From Candidatus Goldiibacteriota bacterium HGW-Goldbacteria-1 (GTDB lineage Bacteria; Oederibacteriota; PGYV01), in contig PGYV01000017.1 of the NCBI GenBank assembly GCA_002839855.1, positions 1-25,482 on the forward strand: DNA of 25,482 nt. The letters are read 5' to 3'. Positions 17,301 through 22,600 of this stretch are shown here, one piece after another (the stretch's first letter is position 1; every line of letters begins with the position of its first letter). The position numbers and the translations under genes are program-made. The notes under the pieces were generated by a model. That model was given only the letters and a program-made list of their open reading frames with translations, was not told the origin of the DNA and ran no database searches.

Positions 17301-17751
17301 TAGCTATAGGTGTCACAGCACTGCCAACAGGATCTGTTTCTACTGTAAATATTGCTGCCCCTGTTGACGCCTGTGATGCGGCTCCCTGTGTGCTTGCCCC
17401 ATATATAAGAGTTATAGTTCCGTCGCTATTTAACGATGTAACAGGAATTGTGATTTCCTGAAGGGATACAGTATCAACACCAAGTGTCCCGCCGCTGACT
17501 GACAGGGTATAATACCCGTCATCAGTCGATGTCACACTTGGGGCTGACCAGCCTGCCGGAATAGTAACGCGCAACTGCCCGTTTGTCCACGCTGTGCCAT
17601 TGGCATTAAATATAATTGTCATAGTATTGCCCGGCGAATTGGGAGCGGCAGTAAGCGGGGAAATTAATGCAGTACCTTCCCCGGCAGCTTTCAACTGTAC
17701 AGATAGCATGGCAATAAAAATATAAATAAAAACCAGCAATTTCTTTTTCAA
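13663..17751 (-). CDS. Secreted Thr-rich stalk protein with three GEG beta-sandwich modules, FN3 and a twin C-terminal module
   Basis: The product has 1,362 residues. The start is TTG (17749-17751), chosen because GGAGG lies four bases upstream and the N-terminus is then a good signal peptide (MKKKLLVFIYIFIAMLSVQL, cleavage near KAAGEG). Domain order: GEG module 1 (about residues 24-157); a T-E-T-x stalk (about 158-713); GEG module 2 (about 716-852); a short Thr linker; GEG module 3 (about 894-1033); an FN3-like domain (about 1055-1145; SLQWSTAANVDYYKVY, YSFYAVSAVNGAGES); and two copies of a C-terminal unit (about 1150-1362) ending PVP. Each GEG module reads GEGxALxSPxTV, GNTM, IPxGWxxP, GYxxxSV, TYG. 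I recognise this as a recurring bacterial surface module but cannot give a Pfam name. The second C-terminal unit is NKRMLPYS, SDIVRDIEGGTGAG, INKIAKWN, LGTDFNILPGEAVNIY. The likely role is a cell-surface stalk protein (inference). The gene follows the 403-aa gene by 22 bp, so it is very probably in the same transcript. Confidence 0.93.
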   Translation of the reverse strand: MKKKLLVFIYIFIAMLSVQLKAAGEGTALISPLTAAPNSPGNTMTIIFNANGTAWTNGQLRVTIPAGWSAPSVTSTDDGYYTLSVSGGTLGVDTVSLQEITIPVTSLNSDGTITLIYGASTQGAASQASTGAAIFTVETDPVGSAVTPIATQPEVQVMDATATLTVTETETETITETNTPSVTETGTETITETQTETVTDTVTGTVTQTVTETETETSTASVTETVTETATETSTSSVTETFTETATETSTSSVTETVTETATQTSTASVTETVTETETETETVTETSTASVTETGTETITETQTESVTTTVTQTATQTITETATEEILTATNTQTITETSTQTVTETSTLSITETGTETITETQTESVTTTVTQTATQTTTETATEEIFTMTNTQTNTETSTQTVTETSTASVTQTGTETITETQTETVTETVTETETQTITETATEEIFTVTNTQTTTETATETVTETNTSSITETATKTITETNTESVTTTVTETATQTVTETSTLEILTATNTQTNTETATQTVTETNTPSVTETVTETATQTVTETPTLEILTATNTQTNTETSTQTSTQTVTETSTPSVTETGTQTITETQTQSVTVTVTETATQTVTETPTLEILTATNTQTNTETSTQTVTETSTPSVTETGTQTITETQTQSATTTVTQTVTETVTIIMDTETITQTSTGTVTETVSATITETSTITVTATIVLTPEGEGSALISPLTVAAGTSGNTMIITYTAGATSWTNGTLRITIPTGWSAPSLTSGQPGYYTVSVSGGTFAGTSRSGQIITIYCSALNSVTGQVTVTYGAGIPGAVSQVSEGTAVFTVQSSYSGAVTYPISVQPQVNVIPATATATITLTSTSTPTITVTSTVTGTHTATMTVTQTNTPAIGEGSALVSPSTVMAGGTGNTMLIEYTAGTTNWASSPGYGTLKIFIPAGWTLPGDNPSVNGYTTWSVQSGSVTGYLILGNEIRLFVQGLQAGNKVYITYGNKASNSGVTAQPGTGTAEFAIHSQPSGTNTNPIAFPPSVIVALATATITPTVTMTYTSTPDSTPVTASGISAVLNGENISLQWSTAANVDYYKVYNATGAAGKLYSISSGWTVIATVIPTPGTSGYVFSDNNDYSFYAVSAVNGAGESAPANAGGKVNVSFDYAAGYTNTYRMSMPYSTAYIKALDIVAAVEGNTYTANKIDMVATWNPYTQSFVPFSNKFGTWSLGTNFNVDAGTASSNAIYMHAVSAFTWTQVFNEVSASLIFHHNSVIANANKRMLPYSANYGKASDIVRDIEGGTGAGTNQKINKIAKWNAASQSYIVFAYSAGLAQWGLGTDFNILPGEAVNIYASGNSASFTWTPKLALTPVP
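15613..17279 (-). repeat. Thr-rich T-E-T-x low-complexity array (stalk)
   Basis: About 555 residues with a 4-aa (12-bp) period: T at two of four positions, E (or Q, S, N) at the third, and a variable residue, often V, I, A, S or N, at the fourth. Third codon positions vary (ACA, ACT, ACG and ACC all used; GAA and GAG both used), so the protein pattern is more regular than the DNA. Such segments are expected to be extended and could carry O-linked sugars (inference). Confidence 0.9.
15720..16782 (-). repeat. Higher-order repeat inside the stalk, six units based on 183 bp (61 aa)
   Basis: Within the T-E-T-x array a marker sequence (A/S/P)T(E/L)EI(L/F)T recurs. Its plus-strand core starts at 15891, 16086, 16221, 16404, 16587 and 16770, so the spacings are 195, 135, 183, 183 and 183 bp (65, 45, 61, 61 and 61 aa). 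Each full unit is 15 tetrads plus one extra residue, the Ile, which shifts the 4-aa phase by one. The 135-bp unit lacks four tetrads and the 195-bp unit has one extra. Units starting at 16098 and 15903 are nearly identical in protein sequence apart from the extra tetrad. Confidence 0.88.
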
Positions 17752-17755
17752 AACG

Positions 17756-17760
17756 CCTCC
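17756..17760 (-). promoter_or_regulatory. Ribosome binding site that decides the TTG start
   Basis: GGAGG on the minus strand, four bases before TTG 17749-17751. The spacing is the same as for the giant gene at 13048. The nearest in-frame ATG (within the signal peptide, around 17710) would remove the basic N-terminus and has no comparable site, so TTG is preferred. Confidence 0.75.
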
Positions 17761-17773
17761 GCTAACCTTTTAT

Positions 17774-18985
17774 TTATTTAACTATAACAAATTTTCTTTT
17801 TGGCAGAGTAATTTTCCTGTCTGTGTAATTCAGGGTTACTCTTATTAAATATAACCCCGGTGATAATTCTTTCAGCGCCAGCTCTTCAACATTAGCGCCT
17901 TTTTCCGCCTTTAAAGTAAATTTTTGTACCGCTTCCCCATTAATATTATACAGATAGATTGACGCTACGCAATCATTATCAGCCGCAAATCCTATTTTTA
18001 TTGTATTTTCTGTCACGGGGTTTGTGAAAACAATTAAACGTTCTTTTATTATATTTTCATACAATACATCCTCTTTTTCCGCTTCAGCTGTGACTGTTAT
18101 AGTAGGTGTTGCAGTAATTTCCGCAGTCATCGTTATAGTCATTGTAGGCGTTATTGTCTCTGTCACGGTATATGAAACTGTCTGCGTGGCGGTTAAAGTT
18201 ACAGTAGGGCTTAATTCCGGTATTAAAACAGAGCTGCTTGAAGCAGATTTAACCGCGGTCTCATAATCCGCAGGCACGCTTCCGCCGCCGCCCCAGGTAA
18301 ACCTGACAGAAACCATGTAGCTATAACTCTTGCCTGGCAGAATTCCCGTATCTGTATAATTAATTTCCGCTCCTGCTGACTGCGGTACATCCGCTGTTTT
18401 TTCAACAATTCCGTCTGTTTCATTATGCCTATAGATTCCATATCCCGTAACATCCCGGTATGCAAGCCCTGTCCATTTTATTGAAACGCCGCCATTATCT
18501 GAAGACACTATCATCGGCGGTTCCACTTCAACAAGCACTACGTCATTAAGCTCTGTCGTGCTCCCGGGCATATCAGCCGGTTCAATTTCCGTAAGAGACG
18601 TGCCAACAAATGTCCCGCCATTCCAGCCATTCACGCCGTTCATTACCTGAAAAACCGCGCGTACTTTCTGAGGCGGATTTACAGTATCCAGCCAGTCAGT
18701 TGAACCGACATCCGTAAAACAATAAGCGGGGGTATTTATATTATTATGTCCTGCCGGATATATTTTTTCAGGATATGCCGCGTCAGGCCCGTTATTCTGC
18801 CTTCCAATCTGCCCTGAAATACCTTCCCTGAAAAGCGCGACTGACGCAAAGGTATTTTCGGTATTCGCATTGCCCGAATTACCGGAAGCGTCATAAAGCC
18901 TTCCGTAAATAAAATACGCCTGTCCAAAAGCGCTTTGAAACAGCGCGGTAAATAACAATGCCATAAAGACCTGTTTTATTCTCAT
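17774..18985 (-). CDS. Secreted protein with YFxxG N-terminal module, FN3 domain and type-IX-secretion-like C-terminal sorting domain
   Basis: The product has 403 residues. ATG 18983-18985 follows a perfect AGGAGGT with a six-base spacer. The signal peptide is MRIKQVFMALLFTALFQSAFG (cleavage near 21-23). The mature N-terminus, YFIYGRLYDASGNSG followed by TENTFAS, QNNGPD and VGSTDW, matches the giant protein at 13048 almost motif for motif. An FN3-like domain follows (about 155-245; SIKWTGL, TGYGIYR, YSYMVSVRFTWGGGGSVPA), then a short Thr-rich linker (about 255-305). The last 90 or so residues (FTNPVTEN, SIYLYNINGEAVQKF, ELSPGLYLIRV, KRKFVIVK) have the pattern of Por/type IX secretion C-terminal sorting domains or the related FlgD-type Ig fold. 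In type IX systems this tail directs export across the outer membrane and is removed. No secretion gene is in the window to confirm that. The gene lies between the two stalk genes, with gaps of 45 and 22 bp. Confidence 0.92.
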   Translation of the reverse strand: MRIKQVFMALLFTALFQSAFGQAYFIYGRLYDASGNSGNANTENTFASVALFREGISGQIGRQNNGPDAAYPEKIYPAGHNNINTPAYCFTDVGSTDWLDTVNPPQKVRAVFQVMNGVNGWNGGTFVGTSLTEIEPADMPGSTTELNDVVLVEVEPPMIVSSDNGGVSIKWTGLAYRDVTGYGIYRHNETDGIVEKTADVPQSAGAEINYTDTGILPGKSYSYMVSVRFTWGGGGSVPADYETAVKSASSSSVLIPELSPTVTLTATQTVSYTVTETITPTMTITMTAEITATPTITVTAEAEKEDVLYENIIKERLIVFTNPVTENTIKIGFAADNDCVASIYLYNINGEAVQKFTLKAEKGANVEELALKELSPGLYLIRVTLNYTDRKITLPKRKFVIVK

Positions 18986-18991
18986 TTTATT

Positions 18992-18998
18992 ACCTCCT
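18992..18998 (-). promoter_or_regulatory. Ribosome binding site of the 403-aa gene
   Basis: AGGAGGT on the minus strand, a full anti-Shine-Dalgarno match six bases before ATG. It lies in the 45-bp gap after the upstream stalk gene, so translation starts independently within a probable operon. Confidence 0.8.
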
Positions 18999-19030
18999 AA
19001 ATCTTTACCTCATTTTTTATTTAAAACCTT

Positions 19031-19665
19031 TTATGGTACAGGCTGTGCAACAAGCGCAGGCTGCCATGTAAAACTTGGCGTATTGCCGCTGGGGTAAATA
19101 TTTATTGAATCCCCCGGCTTAATATCAAAATTTGTTCCAAGCCACGTTCCAAGCCCCGTATTGTATCCGTATATGTAATATGACTGCGATACGGGATTCC
19201 ACAGCCCTATCTTGTTTATTTTCAAATTTGAACCTGCTCCTGTACCGCCTTCTATATCACTTACTATATCAGATGCCCTTGAATATGATGATGTATAAGG
19301 CAGCATCCTCTTGTTAGCGTTAGCAACAGAAGTATTATAATAGAACGCCAGCGACGCATTGCTGTCAGTTCCGGCTATTATCCAATCAAAATCAGCAATT
19401 GCATGCAGATAGAAAGCATTTGATGACAGTGATGAAGCATCCTCGTTCCAGTTTGTCCCTATCCAGGTTCCGGCAAACGATTTGTAGCTGTAAGGCACAA
19501 ATGACTGCGTGTTTGGATTCCATAGTGATATATTATCAACCTTAACAGGCGCAGCTGATATATTACCTTCAATTTCGGTAATTATATCCGATGCTGTCGT
19601 GTAATTATTTACATATGGCAGGCCTATCCTATAAGTGTTTTTCTCACCCGCCGTATATTTAAAGC
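19031..19665 (-). repeat. C-terminal twin module, copy in the giant stalk protein
   Basis: Two units of about 100 residues. The first has YRIGLPY, ASDIITEIEG, WNPNTQSFVPYS, TWIGTNWN. The second has NKRMLPYT, SDIVSDIEGGTGAG, INKIGLWNPVSQSYYIYGY, WLGTNFDIKPGDSINIYPSG. Unit order and spacing match the copy at 13663-14300, and the second units are more alike between the proteins than the two units within one protein. Confidence 0.85.
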
Positions 19666-22600
19666 GAAGGACGGCTTTTACTCCCATAGACGATTTATTG
19701 CTTTCTCCCGCGCCGTTTACAGCGGTAACAAAATAATAAGTATATGTGTTACCTGTTGCATCAGCATAAGAATAGGAAGTGTATGACGGAGTCGGCAGAA
19801 CAGTCGCAATTATGTTCCAGCCTGCAGGGAAAGCATTAAACTTACCCTTTACTCCGGTCGCCTGATAGACCGTATAATAATCCGTGTAATCCGATGTGTT
19901 CCACTTTAATTCCGTGACCGCCCCATTCTGGGAAACAGCAAGGTTAAAAGGCGCCCCCGGAGTACGGTCCGGCGTCGCTGTCATCGTAATGGTCGGCGTT
20001 ATGGTCTCTGTTGATGTTTCCGTTACAGTTTCAGTACATGACTCTGTCATTGAAGGCGTTGTTGTTTCAGTAACCGTTTCCGTGACAGTTTCAGTTACAG
20101 TTTCTGTGTTAGTAAGCGTAACGGTGGATGTCGCAGTTGGCATTAAAACCTCTACCTGCGGCTGAACCGCTATGTCAAAAACCATTTCACCGGAGATTGC
20201 GGATGCAACATAGAAAATAGCTGTCTCTGGCAGTCCCGGCGTTATTCCATTTCCGCCGCCGCTTGTATCTCCGTAGGTAATTACAATATTCTGCCCTGCT
20301 GCCAGGTCAGAAACGTAAATTATTATTTCGTTTCCGTTAACCATTCTGCCTGCAATAGCGCCGTCTGTTGTAACAGTAACATAACCGTCATCACCCGATG
20401 CCATACTTGGCGCTGTCCATCCCGCCGGCACTGTAATTCTTAACGTCCCGTAATCCGGAGAAACCGCCCAGTCGCTTGCCCCCGCAGAATAAGTTATTAT
20501 CATCGTATTGCCGCTGATTCCGGAAGCAACAGTAAGCGGTACAATAGACGCCGTACCTTCCCCTGTAACCGGCGTATTGGTCGGGGTTATTGTCTCTGTT
20601 ATAGTCTCTGTTGCGGTGGCAGTAACAGTAAGCGTCGGAAGCACTACATCTACATAAGGAGATGAAGCTATTTCCATAGGCGCTACACCTTCATAATTTG
20701 AACTTTCCACCAGGAATACTGCCATTCCTGCGCCCGGCTGGCTTACCGCGCCTGTTCCGCCCTGGCTGACATCGCCATAAGTTACAGTTATCTGTCCCAC
20801 ATCCGCCGCAAGGCCTGATACATTTATTGTTATTACCTGTCCCGCGACAAAGAAACCTTCAAGTGTGCCTCCCGTTACATTGACAGAGAAGTATCCTGGG
20901 TCAGTTCCGCTGAAGCTTGGCGCCGACCATCCATCCGGAATTGTAATCCTTAACGTTCCGTATCCCGGCGAAGTTTCCCAATCATTGGCTCCGGAAGTAT
21001 AAACAATGTCAATTGTATTTCCAGCCACTCCCGCCGCCGCAACAGCTGGCGAAACAGAAGCCGTCCCTTGTCCCGCAACCGGGGTGTTTGTGGGTGTCAC
21101 AGTAGGAGTATTCGTTTCGGTAATAGTCTGCGTTATTGTCTCCGTAACAGTCTGCGTGTCTGTCTGTGTGACAGTTTCAGTTACAGTTAATGTTACAGTC
21201 TCGGTTGCTGTCTCAGTTGCCGTTTCTGTAATTGTCTTCGTCCCTGTTTCGGTCACTGTTTCCGTTGCAGTTTGTGTTGTTGTTTCCGTAATAGTTTCCG
21301 TAACAGTCTGAGTATTCGTACCTGTTATAGTGCCGGAGGCAGTTTCGGTTATAGTTTGCGTGACCGTTTCAGTTGCAGTTTGCGTTGCCGTAGGTGTGTT
21401 TGTTTCTGTATTCGTCTGCGTTTGTGTTTCAGTGACAGTTTCCGTTATGGTTTCTGTTACAGTTTGTGTGGCCGTTTCAGTTATGGTCTCTGTAACAGTT
21501 TCCGTTGCCGTTTCAGTTATAGTCTCTGTCACAGTTTCCGTTATTGTCTCTGTTATTGTCTCAGTAACTGTTTCTGTATTTGTTTCCGTTATGGTTTCTG
21601 TCATTGTCTGCGTTACCGTCTCAGTAATAGTCTCTGTTGCAGTTTGTGTAATAGTTTCTGTGACGGTCTCTGTAACCGTTTCAGTCACAGTCTCTGTCAT
21701 AGTCTCAGTTACAGTCTCCGAAACAGTTTCCGTCACAGTTTCAGTCGCCGTTTCTGTTACTGTCTTTGTAGCAATTTCTGTTACGGTCTGCGTTGCAGTT
21801 TCCGTTATCGTTTCTGTTACTGTTTCAGTTGCCGTTTCCGTAATTGTTTCCGTAATTGTTTCTGTTGTAGTTTCCGTTGCAGTTTCAGTCGCCGTTTCAG
21901 TCACGGTTTCCGTAATAGTTTCTGTGACCGTTTCGGTTGCCGTTTCTGTTATCGTCTCTGTTGTCGTTTCAGTTGCCGTTTCTGTCACAGTTTCTGTCAT
22001 TGATTCAGTTACCGTTTCAGTTGCCGTTTCTGTTATTGTTTCCGTCTGTGTTTCTGTCACAGTCTGCGTCGCAGTTTCAGTTACTGTTTCTGTTGTTGTG
22101 CCTGTGGATGTCTCCGTTGCCGTTTCAGTAACAGTTTCAGTTATTGTTTGTGTCGCGGTTTCTGTAACTGTTTCCGTTATCGTTTCCGTGACCGTTTCGG
22201 TTGCCGTTTCTGTTATCGTTTCGGTAACAGTTTCCGTTGAAGTTTCAGTGATGGTTTCAGTAATGGAAGCGGTGGCAGTGGGTGTTGATGTTTCAGTTAT
22301 AGTGGAGGTTATAGTTGAAGTAGGAGTAGGATCTATAACAGTAACATACGGCGAATCCTGTATTTCCGCGACAGGTACTGAATCTTCATTTGTAATATCC
22401 ACTTTTGTTATGAATACAGGCGTACCGGAAGTACCCTGTGCCACAGCGCCCGGCCCAAATGCAAGGTCTCCGTATTTAATAATTATCTGTCCTGTTCCTG
22501 CCGCAAGCCCGCGCACCCTTACCCTTATTGTACGGCCGTCAGCTTCAATACCGCGGGAGAATAATGTCCCGCCCGTAACTGATACGGAGAAATATCCCGG

